Below, piece after piece: positions 1 through 8,063 of a stretch of DNA of 18,691 nucleotides (position 1 is the stretch's first letter; every line of letters starts with the position of its first letter). Both the position numbers and the translations under genes were made by a program. The notes beneath the pieces were generated by a model. It worked only from the letters and a program-made list of their open reading frames with translations. It was not told where the DNA came from and did no database searches. The stretch is from Thermoplasmata archaeon (lineage in GTDB: Archaea; Thermoplasmatota; Thermoplasmata; SG8-5; JAGLSY01), in contig JAGLSY010000061.1 in NCBI GenBank assembly GCA_023135545.1, positions 1 to 18,691 of the forward strand, read 5' to 3'.

Positions 1-2
1 AG

Positions 3-56
3 GTAATAAATGAGAGGCATCCGGAGCTGGTGGAAACGTTTGCGGACTTGATTTGA
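3..56 (+). CDS. C-terminal end of an upstream gene (partial)
   Basis: The frame starting at base 3 reads VINERHPELVETFADLI and ends at a TGA at 54-56. It is open to the left edge, so only a C-terminal tail of about 18 codons would be present. The residue mix (charged helix, typical codon use) looks coding, but a stretch this short could be open by chance. No function can be assigned. The TATA-like run at 52-60 just after it would belong to the next gene. Confidence 0.35.
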   Translation, partial: VINERHPELVETFADLI

Positions 57-93
57 TATAGATACTGGCCACATTGGTCTGGGGAAGACCTGC

Positions 94-681
94 ATGAAAA
101 GGATGAGCCTTAAAAGCAAAAAACAGATGTTAAAACTACATCCGCCAATCTGCCCGATATGCAATGAAGAGGCGGTGCCAGGCTTTTTCGGAGGATTGTA
201 TCCAAAATGGGTTTCCAAGGAAAGAAAAAGGCCCTTTATCGACCTCCTATTATCTTCAATAGGTGAAAACAATCCCGCCTACATTTGCAAAAGATGTAAT
301 CTTGTATTCGGGATGACCAGGAGGATGGACAGGAGCAAACATGATGAATCCAAGGATAGCATTATAGATGGCCAGCTGTCCAATTGCACCTACTGCAGCA
401 GCAGGCTGGAACCCGGATTTGTATATGGTACCAGGGGTCTTATCTGGTGCAAGAATTATATTAGAGGCAGGGGCAGGGGAGTAATTCTGCTTGTGCCTTT
501 ATTAGGGATAAGACAAAAGGATATGGCTCTGGCAACCAAGAGGTGTATGAACTGCGGAATGTTCTATTCCAGATACCATCCAGATAAGGTAAGAAAGGGC
601 AACATCATCGGGCTTGCATTTATAGTAGCATTTGTGGCATTATTCTTATTCCTGGTGGAGTTGCTTATATACTTCTTTTAA
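94..681 (+). CDS. Membrane-anchored protein with two zinc-ribbon-like modules (DUF6487-like)
   Basis: This is a 195-residue protein with two similar cysteine modules and a C-terminal membrane helix. Module 1 has CPIC at residues 20-23 and CKRC at 65-68. Module 2 has CTYC at 98-101 and CMNC at 151-154. Each module also carries a PGF/V-Y-G segment after the first cysteine pair, which resembles the bacterial and archaeal DUF6487 zinc-binding fold. Residues about 171-193 form one hydrophobic helix, so the modules probably sit at the cytoplasmic membrane face. Start: ATG at 94, with GGGGA about nine bases upstream and a TATA-like ATTTGATATAG at 50-60; Met4 at 103 is an alternative. Its stop abuts, with no gap, the stop of the convergent gene on the other strand. 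Structural zinc binding is inferred; the molecular role is unknown. Confidence 0.8.
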   Translation: MKRMSLKSKKQMLKLHPPICPICNEEAVPGFFGGLYPKWVSKERKRPFIDLLLSSIGENNPAYICKRCNLVFGMTRRMDRSKHDESKDSIIDGQLSNCTYCSSRLEPGFVYGTRGLIWCKNYIRGRGRGVILLVPLLGIRQKDMALATKRCMNCGMFYSRYHPDKVRKGNIIGLAFIVAFVALFLFLVELLIYFF

Positions 682-1269
682 TCATAGATCAGCAAGTTCA
701 TCTGAGCCAGGCCACTTCTCCTTCGCCTTCCCCATACCATAGCCAACTATGACCAGCACCATGGATACAATAACAAATGCCAGCCCATCATCGGCCCTGA
801 GAACATAATTATCTGACAATATATATATTATTATAAATGTTAAAATCCTGGCTGTTGCAGTGGATACTCCCGCCGCCAGTCCCACCTTGTCGCCGCCCAG
901 GTAACCGACCAGCCCGGTTTCGGCAACCGCGAAGGCGAAAAAGAGGGATGCCAGTATATCCCAGTTCACGGGATACAGCAGGGGCACGGAAAGCACGGCC
1001 ATGGCAATGCAGTCGATTATCAGAAGGGTGTTGAAAGTGCGGCTGTATCCGTAGATGGCCTTGTAACTGCGTGCCAGCTTCCTCGGTTCTTCAAGCTCGG
1101 CGAATACCTTTTCCTTAGCCTCCTGGGTGGGCGCATCGGCCAGCGAATCTTCTATATGGCTTCTCAACTCGGATATTATTCCATCCCTGGCTGTCTTGTC
1201 CATGCCGAACATGGCGCTTTTCACTCGTGCCAGATACAGTTCTGCCATGTTGTTTTCCGCGTCGTTCAT
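682..1269 (-). CDS. HAAS-type (DUF1700-like) membrane protein paired with PadR
   Basis: This is a 195-residue protein. The N-terminal 70 residues are a helical soluble domain with the pattern expected of a HAAS/DUF1700 domain: LYLARVKSAMFGMD, then ELRSHIEDSL, then a helix ending FAELEEPRKLARSY. About four hydrophobic helices follow, covering residues 80-180. In many bacteria and archaea such proteins are encoded directly after a PadR-type regulator and are thought to act with it as a membrane-linked module; the biochemical role is not settled. Start: ATG at 1269, chosen because it overlaps the PadR stop as ATGA and because the longer frame adds a low-complexity N-terminus that shadows PadR. 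The overlap implies translational coupling. Confidence 0.8.
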   Translation of the reverse strand: MNDAENNMAELYLARVKSAMFGMDKTARDGIISELRSHIEDSLADAPTQEAKEKVFAELEEPRKLARSYKAIYGYSRTFNTLLIIDCIAMAVLSVPLLYPVNWDILASLFFAFAVAETGLVGYLGGDKVGLAAGVSTATARILTFIIIYILSDNYVLRADDGLAFVIVSMVLVIVGYGMGKAKEKWPGSDELADL

Positions 1270-1631
1270 AGTTTCGCCTCCTTTATCGCATTGCCGCAGC
1301 TTTCCACCATTCTGTTCCACTCGGCCAGTGCCTCCTTGAGGCCCTTCCTGCCCTCTAGTGTCAGCGAGTAGTATTTTCTCGGGTTGCCGGTGCCCTCGGT
1401 CACCCACTCGCTCTTCAGCAGGCCGGCCTTTTCCAGGCGGTGCAGAGCCGGATACAATGTTCCCTCCTTTAGATCGATGTAGCCATCAGTGGTTTCCCTC
1501 AACTCCTTGATTATCTGGAACCCGTATTTCCTGCCCTGGCTGAGCAGTGCCAGCAGGCAGACCTGCAATGAGCCTTTCTTAAGCTCCCTGGTCCATTCGA
1601 TTCCCGAAGTCGCTTTATCCTTCTTCGCCAT
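1266..1631 (-). CDS. PadR-family transcriptional regulator
   Basis: This 121-residue winged-helix protein matches the PadR family closely. Features include LLALLSQGRKYGFQIIKEL near residues 26-44, the wing-side motif EGTLYPALHRLEKAGLLKSEW at 56-76, and GNPRKYYSLTLEGRKGL at 81-97. The family binds DNA as dimers, often to repress its own operon in response to small molecules or membrane stress. It is the first gene of a two-gene operon with the HAAS-type protein. A TATA-like box about 25 bases before the ATG suggests a near-leaderless transcript, and a short inverted repeat over that box may be its own operator. Ligand and targets cannot be read from sequence. Confidence 0.93.
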   Translation of the reverse strand: MAKKDKATSGIEWTRELKKGSLQVCLLALLSQGRKYGFQIIKELRETTDGYIDLKEGTLYPALHRLEKAGLLKSEWVTEGTGNPRKYYSLTLEGRKGLKEALAEWNRMVESCGNAIKEAKL

Positions 1632-1651
1632 TCATACCCTAATCCCGTGGT

Positions 1652-1664
1652 GGATATTTTATCC
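1652..1664 (-). promoter_or_regulatory. Putative padR promoter with inverted repeat over the TATA box
   Basis: The plus strand reads GGATATTTTATCC: an inverted repeat GGATA-N3-TATCC that contains the best TATA-like sequence (ATAAAATAT on the minus strand). It lies about 25 bases before the PadR start codon, the usual archaeal TATA-to-start distance for a leaderless message. An operator overlapping TATA would suit autorepression, but this is inference. Confidence 0.4.
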
Positions 1665-1674
1665 TTAGTATCAA

Positions 1675-1712
1675 TAAAATAAAAAATCAAGGAGGCGGGT
1701 TGAACCACCTCC
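1675..1712 (-). terminator. Hairpin plus T-run terminator after the 475-residue surface protein gene
   Basis: An imperfect stem GGAGGNGG/CCNCCTCC (1691-1712 on the plus strand) is followed, in minus-strand direction, by TTGATTTTTTATTTTA. It sits 25-60 bases past the stop of the gene ending at 1738 and before the padR promoter, which is where a terminator is expected. Confidence 0.55.
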
Positions 1713-1737
1713 TCTTTTTAGTTGGGTTGATCCTTAT

Positions 1738-3165
1738 CTATTCTTCTCCATCGGTCTCGCCATTCTTCGAATAGAGCCGGTATCCGACAACCCCTGCAAC
1801 AGCCAGTGTCGCGATGGTCGCCTGGAGAAGTATGCCTGCCGGGCTGAATGCCTCGTTCACCGAGCCGACATCCATGAAAAGTGCATCGGTCGTCAGTCCG
1901 GGATCGTGGAATATCTCCTCGCCAGCCGGGTAGATAAAGGCTGCCTTCAGGCCAAATCCCACAAAGTTCTTTCCGTCAAATCCCTGCTTGATAACCTTGC
2001 CGCCGCCGTGCACCTGGAATCTCATTTCCTCGGTCGTGGTCATGCCGTCATTTGTTATCTCGACATCGGACACCCAGCTGAATTTTCCTACCCTCTGCCA
2101 CTCGTCCGCGAATTCTATCCTATTTTTGTGGACGAACCTGGGCTGGAGCGGTTCAGAGAAGTCGGTTCTTATCTCACCGGCTCCCTCCTCCATCCTGGCC
2201 TCGCAGTTCTCGCCGATGCGGTGCTCGAACCTGTTGCGTATCATCTCCGGGGCCTTGTCATGCCAGTGGTCTCCCATCATGGTGTGGGTTTCCAGAGCCA
2301 GCAGATTGTCGTATGATTCAAAATCCCAGCCATTGATGTAGTGGTCGTACTTCACATCCGCCGTTACCTTGGTTCCGTTGAAGGTCTTGTTTCCGGCCCT
2401 CTCCATCTCCATTGTCTGGGCCATTCTGGGTCCTGCCATTTTCGGCCCACCGAACCTGCCCTTCTGCTCGGTCATGGTTATCTCGGCCCAGGGAACATCG
2501 ATATCGAAGGTAACCTCCGAAGCGGTTATGTGGAATATGAATGAGATTTCCTCTACCACACCGTCGTCCTCGGTGGCTTCTCTCCATGTCCCGTTATCCT
2601 CCCAGACGCGGTCGTATGGAATGTCATAGGCTGAAAGGCTGAAGTCCCAGGTGCGGTTGCCGTTGGCATCCTCGCCCTCGGTAATCTCCGAAATTTCCCA
2701 GGTCTGGACAAGTGTCAGGGCCTTAACCGGCTCCGGGCCTTTCAGCTCCCTGAAATCTCCGGGTGCGGCATTGGCCAGCATACCGTCCATGTCAAAGTCC
2801 TCGAACTCGACCATGAACTTCAAATCCTGTGCCAGCGCGGTTCTGACTGGCATGGCTCCGCTTCTTACAAGCTCGCCGTTCTCCCTGTAGATATCTGCGC
2901 CGCCAAGGTACCTGGTTATCTCCGATGTTATCAAAATGCCATTTGGATTTGTCTCGTTTCCGTAATGAACTGCAAATCGGGCATCCCTGATCTTCAGGGC
3001 CACATAATCTCCGCCACCGAACTTGTCGGTCGAACCGGTTACCAATTCCAACTCCTCGAGCAATACTGGTTGGTGTTCTGCAGTAGCGAACTGGAACATC
3101 CCGATGGATGAGGCCAGCACCGCGAAGGTTATTCCCAAGACCAGCATGGTTTTTGTTATTTTCAT
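1738..3165 (-). CDS. Secreted, C-terminally membrane-anchored surface protein of unknown function
   Basis: This is a 475-residue protein with an N-terminal signal sequence (MKITKTMLVLGITFAVLASS, likely cut near the AEH at about residue 30). It has a long, acidic, beta-rich outer part with N-glycosylation-type sequons such as NET, NGT and NKT, then a single C-terminal helix (about residues 441-464, AGILLQATIATLAVAGVVGY) and a short charged tail. This is the plan of an archaeal cell-surface protein held by its C-terminus. No known catalytic motif was recognised; one His/Asp cluster (GDHWHDK) might bind metal. Start: the ATG at 3165 has AGGAGA seven bases upstream; a longer in-frame extension would run through the hairpins of the leader. 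GC content is visibly higher than in the neighbouring surface gene. Confidence 0.75.
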   Translation of the reverse strand: MKITKTMLVLGITFAVLASSIGMFQFATAEHQPVLLEELELVTGSTDKFGGGDYVALKIRDARFAVHYGNETNPNGILITSEITRYLGGADIYRENGELVRSGAMPVRTALAQDLKFMVEFEDFDMDGMLANAAPGDFRELKGPEPVKALTLVQTWEISEITEGEDANGNRTWDFSLSAYDIPYDRVWEDNGTWREATEDDGVVEEISFIFHITASEVTFDIDVPWAEITMTEQKGRFGGPKMAGPRMAQTMEMERAGNKTFNGTKVTADVKYDHYINGWDFESYDNLLALETHTMMGDHWHDKAPEMIRNRFEHRIGENCEARMEEGAGEIRTDFSEPLQPRFVHKNRIEFADEWQRVGKFSWVSDVEITNDGMTTTEEMRFQVHGGGKVIKQGFDGKNFVGFGLKAAFIYPAGEEIFHDPGLTTDALFMDVGSVNEAFSPAGILLQATIATLAVAGVVGYRLYSKNGETDGEE

Positions 3166-3202
3166 TTTATTATCTCCTATGTTTTTGCGGAACAAGGCGG
3201 GC

Positions 3203-3327
3203 ATTAAGTAATCCCCAAGCTTGCTTGGGTTGTACTTAATGAGGGTTCCAGTGCGTGAGCACGAGGAAGCCTCAAGTGCTATGTTCGGCAAAGTACATAG
3301 TAGGGCTATGTAGTTTGGGTATTTAAT
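3203..3327 (-). promoter_or_regulatory. Promoter and hairpin-rich 5' leader of the 475-residue surface protein
   Basis: On the minus strand a TATA-like ATTAAATAC at about 3318-3327 predicts a transcript start near 3297 and a leader of about 130 bases. Three hairpins follow in a row. CTATGT/ACATAG lies at 3279-3300. GAGG-TTCC with an inner GTGC-GTGA-GCAC lies at 3241-3273. ATTAAGTA/TACTTAAT enclosing CCCAAGC/GCTTGGG lies at 3203-3240. The ribosome site comes 25 bases after the last one. Most promoters in this window give leaders under 25 bases, so this leader stands out. It may be a cis-acting regulatory RNA; no known riboswitch class was recognised. Confidence 0.45.
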
Positions 3328-3341
3328 GATTGTGGCGGAAA

Positions 3342-3374
3342 AATCGGGTATGTTAAGATAGGATTTTCTCCTAT
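3342..3374 (-). terminator. Hairpin plus T-run terminator after the large surface protein gene
   Basis: A perfect six-base stem ATAGGA/TCCTAT with a five-base loop (3358-3374) lies 13 bases past the TAA of the large gene. About 14 bases further, in transcription direction, comes ATTTTT. It separates the large gene from the promoter of the next surface gene. Confidence 0.5.
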
Positions 3375-3386
3375 ATTCCGTCCTAG

Positions 3387-6300
3387 TTAAGATTCTGGAG
3401 AGTATGGTGGAGGCAATACCTCTCCATCTTCAAATGCCTCTTCTACAGGGGTCTCTTCCACAGGTGCCTCAGACATTTTCTTTCCTTTGTTCTTATACCA
3501 GATCAAGACCACAACAATAAGGACAATGATAATTATTAGAATTATCCACCAGTATTCAGCCAAGCCTCCATTTCCAGTCACTGGTGGATCAAGAGGAGCA
3601 ATATCATCTGGATCCAGAATACCATCACCATCATCATCTGTATCCATCCATGACTCTGTATTATCAGCATCCCCATCGGGTATTCCATCTCCATCTGCAT
3701 CAGCAGGCTTGTCATTCTGATCTAATGGATCACTCCCAAGGAAATTCTCCCATTCATCCAAATAACCATCTCCATCATCATCCAGATCTGCATTATTCCC
3801 TATGTCATCTCCATCTGTGTCTGTGTCCTCACTTGGGTCCAATGGGAAGTCATCGTCCTCATCAGGGATCCCATCTCCGTCAGTATCTATGAGTATTTCT
3901 TCTACTGTAACAGTCATTGTGTCAATATCATTGTTACCGGCGGCATCCTGGACATTCAACGTGACCGTGTAGTTACCGGAGATGGTGAAATTGTACGATG
4001 AGACAGCTCCATGCAGGGTCACATCCTGGGCACCATCTTTGAAAGACCAGGTGTATTCATCAATCCCAATGTTGTCAACAGAGTCAGAGCCATCCAATGT
4101 TACAATAGTGCCTTCGACCACGGCCGGGTTATGGCTAGCATGTGCAACGGGAGCATCATTATCCAATATAGACACAAGCCCAAGATAGGAAGAATTCGAT
4201 ATACCGGCTATGTCAGTAGCAAGGATGCGATAATGTATGGGGTCAGTACTGTTCAATGGTACATCAATCACCACTTCATAGTCATCAGCCATAGATTGTA
4301 TCATTGTGTCATTTGTTACTGCCCCTGTTCCAAACTCGTATACGACCCATACCTCATCAATTTCAAAGTTGTCAATGGCCTCTGCCATGAATGTATAGGG
4401 ATCTCCCGTCGTTCCTGAAATAGGGCAGTTATTTGTAATGACTGGTAATGTAAAGTCATAGGCGCAAGAGGAGTCTGCTGTTGCAGGTGCATCTTCAGTA
4501 TTATCCACGGTATCATTGGCAATGGAATAGAACTTGTAATAACCTTCACCATCTGGGAAATCAAATACCCAACCCCATGGTTCAGTGGTGTCAATGGCAT
4601 ATGATTTGTTCATGCCCCATAGGGCATTATCAGAACTGTAGCTGTACCATAATGTTACATTTGAAACATCATTCCCTGAGTCATAGGCAGATGCAGTGAT
4701 ATCCAATGTTGAGGTCGTGTGCCAGTATGGATCGATAGAGTTCACTGAGGATACTGGTGGTGAATTGTCCCCTGTGGTTGTAAAACTGTAGTAGGCCAGT
4801 CCATTATTGTCAGTAGCAGTATTGTTCAGCTCATCAGAAGAGCTCACCTCGAAATAATATGTGGTACTAGGTGTCAGGCCAGTGAGGGCCACGGAATGGC
4901 TGGTCGTCATAGTTGCATCATAGACCGTGGAATTCGATGTTAGATCTGAGTTAATTGAATAATTCACAGTGCTATCACTGGGCTCATCGGTTGTCCAGGT
5001 GATGGTTGCGGATGCATCACCGATATTGGATACCAAGACCGAAGATATCACAGGCGGTGTTTTATCGAACCCTATGGTGACAACTCGAACATCTGACCAC
5101 CCAGCTGTGCTCGTTGGAGGTGTTGAATAATTGGCCATGACCCTCCAGTAGTAAATACCATCTGGCAGAGGGGGAGTTGGAGTGCAATTCCCCATCATGG
5201 TCTTATTGACCAGTGCTGGTGAAAGGAAATCATTGGAATCATCAAATTCTATTGTGTAATTGCTCAATGGATCATTTATAGTCGAGTTATGCAGTTCCAG
5301 CCACTCGAATGTTGGGGTTATTGGGTGGATCGAGTTGTTCACAGGTGATAGTAACAATGGTATTGACATTGGAACATATGTTGTGGCAATTCCTTTAGAT
5401 GTGATGTATCCAAGGCCCTTACCACCACCAAGACCTCCGCCTGGGGAGTCTGGGGCAATTCCACCAGTGCCATTATAATTGAAGAACTCGGCTTTTCTGC
5501 TGATCGTTGGCTTTGGGGATATCAGAGACACTGTTGAGTTCCCTCCATGCCCAATGCTTCCACTGAGAGTGTTCAGGCCGCCGCCAGAGATATCTTGACC
5601 ACCTCCACCGCCGCCGTAGCCTCCTCCGCCGCCACCGCCCCCTGTGCCGCCTTCAAGGCCTCCGATGCCTCCATTGCCGCCAGATCCTCCTGTGGAATTG
5701 ATGTTCGATCTCCCAAATAAGAATAATGATCCTGTAGCATTGACCTCAACAATGGAATCTCCACCTGCCCCAACTTCATCAGAGACTATCGTGTCACCAG
5801 GATCCCTTGGTGCCCAGCCGCCTGCAGCACCACCGCCGCCATAGCCGCCGCCCCCACCTCCAACAGAATCTGAGGGGCTCCCACCGTCTCCACCATCTCC
5901 ACCATTCCCTCCTCTATGTAAGATCGAGATATTATTGATATCAATAAGGTCTCCAAATATTGATGTTTCAACAGCTCCGCCCATTGCAACTTTTCCACTT
6001 ACATATGCATTGCCTCCATTTTTATTGCCGCCGCCACCGCCGCCATAACCAGCACCACCACCAGGACCGGTTCCCGCACTACCTCCTCCATCACCAGCAT
6101 CACCGCCGTCTCCACCGAGGTTGGTGATATTTACATTAAGAAGGTATAATTTGTCTGAGGATAATTTCGCAAAGCCATTTCCACCACTGCCTACTGAGCC
6201 ATATACATCGCCTGAATCAGATCCAACCTCAACTACACTCGCGCCTGCGGTACCGCCTCCGTAACCGCCGCCACCACCGCCAGATCCGGCGCCGTTGCCA

Positions 6301-7190
6301 CCATCACCAGCATCACCACCGTTTCCACTAAGTAATATCATTTTGGAGTTGGCAATTTGAATCTCTTGAATTGAGGAGGTCAGTAAATTCGCATTACCAC
6401 CTACTCCAACCCGATCAAAGACCTCACCACCATTGGAATAACCACCGCCTATGCCTGGATTGACCACTCTGTCTCCCCCTTTTGCGGCTTTACCACCATT
6501 ACCTCCTGTGATATTGAGGGTCGAATTATCAATGGTGAGAGAGCCATCAACTTTTGTTAAGTTCATTGCAATAGTTACGTCCCCGCCTGCTGCAATATGC
6601 CCCCCCAGATCACCTCCATTTGACCAGGCATTACAAGCAGTAGCAGTGCTAGAAGGCAGATCAAAACCATCACCACCAATTAGATATAAAATTGAATTCT
6701 CCACACGTAAACCCTCGGTGGCCGTGATATTCAATTCTGCATTACCACCTTTACTTGTAGGGATGTATGCAGTATATGGGCCAGGGCTTGATGTATCTGC
6801 ATATCCATCAGGTCCTATCATGGAAATATTGCTATTATCGGTCACATTGAAATAACTGCAAGTTCCATTGAACATGACATCTACTGCTGGGTTGAGGCTC
6901 GAAAGATTTATATTTCCACCCGCCACCTCAACAATTGAGGTACCCTGTAGATAAATATTGGTCACATTGAATATCGCTCCAGCAGGTACAATGAGCTTTC
7001 CTGTTCCCGTGACCAGAACATCATCCCATGTTTCCAAACCAGAGACAGTATATGAATTTGAAATTATTAGATCAGAGCCAGAGCCTTTTGGTTCAATTCC
7101 TCCAGGCTCAATACTTCCCATGCCAACCATCGCGATCAAACCACTTGAGATCATTATTCCGGCTAATATCAAACTAATTGTTCTCTTCAT
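3387..7190 (-). CDS. Giant surface protein: glycine-rich beta-repeat, FN3 and PKD domains, calcium-type repeats, C-terminal anchor
   Basis: This 1267-residue secreted protein has several parts. Residues 1-25 are a signal peptide. About 45-230 is a beta-solenoid-like segment rich in N-glycosylation sequons. About 230-595 holds six glycine-rich blocks (GGNGG, then GGGGGYGGG) separated by NITN-type beta segments. About 605-710 and 712-810 are fibronectin type III-like, the second with ATITWTTDEPSD and LTPSTTYYFEV. About 810-1010 has two further Ig-like units. About 1014-1097 is a PKD domain (VTLDGSDSVD, YTWSFKDG). About 1100-1200 is a run of thrombospondin type 3-like DxDxDGxxD calcium repeats. 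About 1212-1234 is a membrane helix, followed by an acidic tail ending PPPYSPES. It probably acts as a cell-wall or adhesion protein. Start: ATG at 7190 with GAGGTGG five bases upstream. The ligand is unknown. Confidence 0.85.
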   Translation of the reverse strand: MKRTISLILAGIMISSGLIAMVGMGSIEPGGIEPKGSGSDLIISNSYTVSGLETWDDVLVTGTGKLIVPAGAIFNVTNIYLQGTSIVEVAGGNINLSSLNPAVDVMFNGTCSYFNVTDNSNISMIGPDGYADTSSPGPYTAYIPTSKGGNAELNITATEGLRVENSILYLIGGDGFDLPSSTATACNAWSNGGDLGGHIAAGGDVTIAMNLTKVDGSLTIDNSTLNITGGNGGKAAKGGDRVVNPGIGGGYSNGGEVFDRVGVGGNANLLTSSIQEIQIANSKMILLSGNGGDAGDGGNGAGSGGGGGGYGGGTAGASVVEVGSDSGDVYGSVGSGGNGFAKLSSDKLYLLNVNITNLGGDGGDAGDGGGSAGTGPGGGAGYGGGGGGNKNGGNAYVSGKVAMGGAVETSIFGDLIDINNISILHRGGNGGDGGDGGSPSDSVGGGGGGYGGGGAAGGWAPRDPGDTIVSDEVGAGGDSIVEVNATGSLFLFGRSNINSTGGSGGNGGIGGLEGGTGGGGGGGGYGGGGGGQDISGGGLNTLSGSIGHGGNSTVSLISPKPTISRKAEFFNYNGTGGIAPDSPGGGLGGGKGLGYITSKGIATTYVPMSIPLLLSPVNNSIHPITPTFEWLELHNSTINDPLSNYTIEFDDSNDFLSPALVNKTMMGNCTPTPPLPDGIYYWRVMANYSTPPTSTAGWSDVRVVTIGFDKTPPVISSVLVSNIGDASATITWTTDEPSDSTVNYSINSDLTSNSTVYDATMTTSHSVALTGLTPSTTYYFEVSSSDELNNTATDNNGLAYYSFTTTGDNSPPVSSVNSIDPYWHTTSTLDITASAYDSGNDVSNVTLWYSYSSDNALWGMNKSYAIDTTEPWGWVFDFPDGEGYYKFYSIANDTVDNTEDAPATADSSCAYDFTLPVITNNCPISGTTGDPYTFMAEAIDNFEIDEVWVVYEFGTGAVTNDTMIQSMADDYEVVIDVPLNSTDPIHYRILATDIAGISNSSYLGLVSILDNDAPVAHASHNPAVVEGTIVTLDGSDSVDNIGIDEYTWSFKDGAQDVTLHGAVSSYNFTISGNYTVTLNVQDAAGNNDIDTMTVTVEEILIDTDGDGIPDEDDDFPLDPSEDTDTDGDDIGNNADLDDDGDGYLDEWENFLGSDPLDQNDKPADADGDGIPDGDADNTESWMDTDDDGDGILDPDDIAPLDPPVTGNGGLAEYWWIILIIIIVLIVVVLIWYKNKGKKMSEAPVEETPVEEAFEDGEVLPPPYSPES
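5408..6503 (-). repeat. Six glycine-rich coding repeats in the large surface protein
   Basis: On the protein, glycine blocks begin near residues 230, 288, 359, 427, 501 and 574, a period of roughly 58-74 residues. Each block has GGxGGxGG followed by GGGGGYGGG, then a non-glycine strand with SxxxxxxLxLxNxNIT. On the plus strand the blocks appear as CCG/CCA/CCT triplet runs. Repeat copies differ in codon choice, so they are not very recent duplications. Confidence 0.7.
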
Positions 7191-7195
7191 CTCAT

Positions 7196-7241
7196 CCACC
7201 TCAGTTTCTTCACATTATCATTTCCCAGGTTTTAATATTAT
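7196..7241 (-). promoter_or_regulatory. Promoter and ribosome site of the large surface protein gene
   Basis: On the minus strand CATAATATTAAAA at about 7230-7241 is a TATA-like box. It predicts a start near 7211 and a leader of about 20 bases. The strong ribosome site GAGGTGG (7196-7202) lies five bases before the ATG at 7190 and decides the start. Confidence 0.5.
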
Positions 7242-7258
7242 GGGCGATCTCCATTTTT

Positions 7259-7951
7259 TTAAGAAGATAATTTCAGCATGATCTCAACAATTCTTTCCAT
7301 GGCCACCTCACAGGTATTCATGAAATATTCCACCTGTTCTCTGGCAGTTCTCATCCCGCCTTTCAAAACATCTGGCAAGGATTCGATTCCAACAATATCG
7401 CCATACATGATGATACGGGGTATTTGTCCGCCCAACCCATGGTCCTGATAATATCCTTCAACCTTTTTCATTACTGGCATCTCGACGGGCAGTATCAACC
7501 TCGGGCCATCATCATGACTGAATGGATTGCGCATGCCGGGAAGGAATTCCTTTGGTATCCCGGCTTCAAGGAGTGCTTTATTCCGATATTCCATTTGAAT
7601 TGTGTGAACTTTGGTCTTGTTCTCTGCATATAGGCCAGTTATGATGTTTTTCTGCTCGACAGGAATATTCTCCTCCTTCTCATACGACCATGTTTCTATC
7701 AATTCCTGTACCAGATCCTTTTCTCTGCCTTCTATCAGATCATAGTACAATCCAGCATCAAGAATGCTCAACTTCTTCAATGCAGGGGTTGTGTTATCTA
7801 TTATCTTGTCAACATCCATCCCCGCACTGTCGAACTCCAGGTCAAAAGGAAGATCATCCATCATCGAAATTGCGTGATTGAAAATAGCCTGGAATGTCGG
7901 ACTTCTTTGAATATTCCCGGAATCCACAGCCCTCACGATGATCTTTTCCAT
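7259..7951 (-). CDS. Low-molecular-weight phosphatase-like protein with Asp in place of the catalytic Cys
   Basis: This is a 230-residue protein. Its N-terminus KIIVRAVDSGNIQRSPTFQA has the layout of the low-molecular-weight protein tyrosine phosphatase/ArsC P-loop (V-C-x-G-N-x-C-R-S-P). FDSAG near residues 41-45 fits the family's second conserved strand. At the position of the nucleophile (six before the Arg) there is Asp10, not Cys, so ordinary cysteine phosphatase chemistry is not possible. The C-terminal half is longer than the family's usual 150 residues, with an IPKEFLPGMRNPF segment and a helical end; no second domain was recognised. Start: ATG at 7951 with a TATA-like box near 7977, suggesting a leaderless transcript. 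It may be a phosphate-binding sensor or a different hydrolase. It is divergent from the regulator at 8064. Confidence 0.6.
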   Translation of the reverse strand: MEKIIVRAVDSGNIQRSPTFQAIFNHAISMMDDLPFDLEFDSAGMDVDKIIDNTTPALKKLSILDAGLYYDLIEGREKDLVQELIETWSYEKEENIPVEQKNIITGLYAENKTKVHTIQMEYRNKALLEAGIPKEFLPGMRNPFSHDDGPRLILPVEMPVMKKVEGYYQDHGLGGQIPRIIMYGDIVGIESLPDVLKGGMRTAREQVEYFMNTCEVAMERIVEIMLKLSS

Positions 7952-8000
7952 ATTATCTGACAAGGGAAGTGATTGATATTAGACTTGCGGTATTTCCAAA

Positions 8001-8028
8001 TCAAAAACCCAACCAATAAACATTTATA
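8001..8028 (+). promoter_or_regulatory. Promoter of the membrane winged-helix gene with a partial copy of the shared element
   Basis: TATA-like ATTTATA at 8022-8028 lies four bases after an exact ACCAAT (8012-8017). Six bases before that is ATCAAA (8000-8005), which matches ACAAAA of the other elements at four of six positions. Spacing to TATA is the same as in the promoters at 9923, 10416 and 14401. The predicted transcript start is near 8050, and GAGG at 8053-8056 serves the ATG at 8064. Confidence 0.4.
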
Positions 8029-8063
8029 CAATTCTATCATATTTCAACTTAAGAGGTTAGGTA

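Noticed and set aside
5573..5998. Long open frames antisense or out of frame in the glycine-rich part of the large surface gene
   Set aside because: Their alanine, valine, proline or glutamate-rich content is what GGC/GGT/GGA repeats give in other frames; no ribosome sites, and the surface gene is clearly continuous.
6451..6855. 134-codon plus-strand frame
   Set aside because: Proline/leucine-rich shadow of the surface protein coding strand, without family resemblance or ribosome site.
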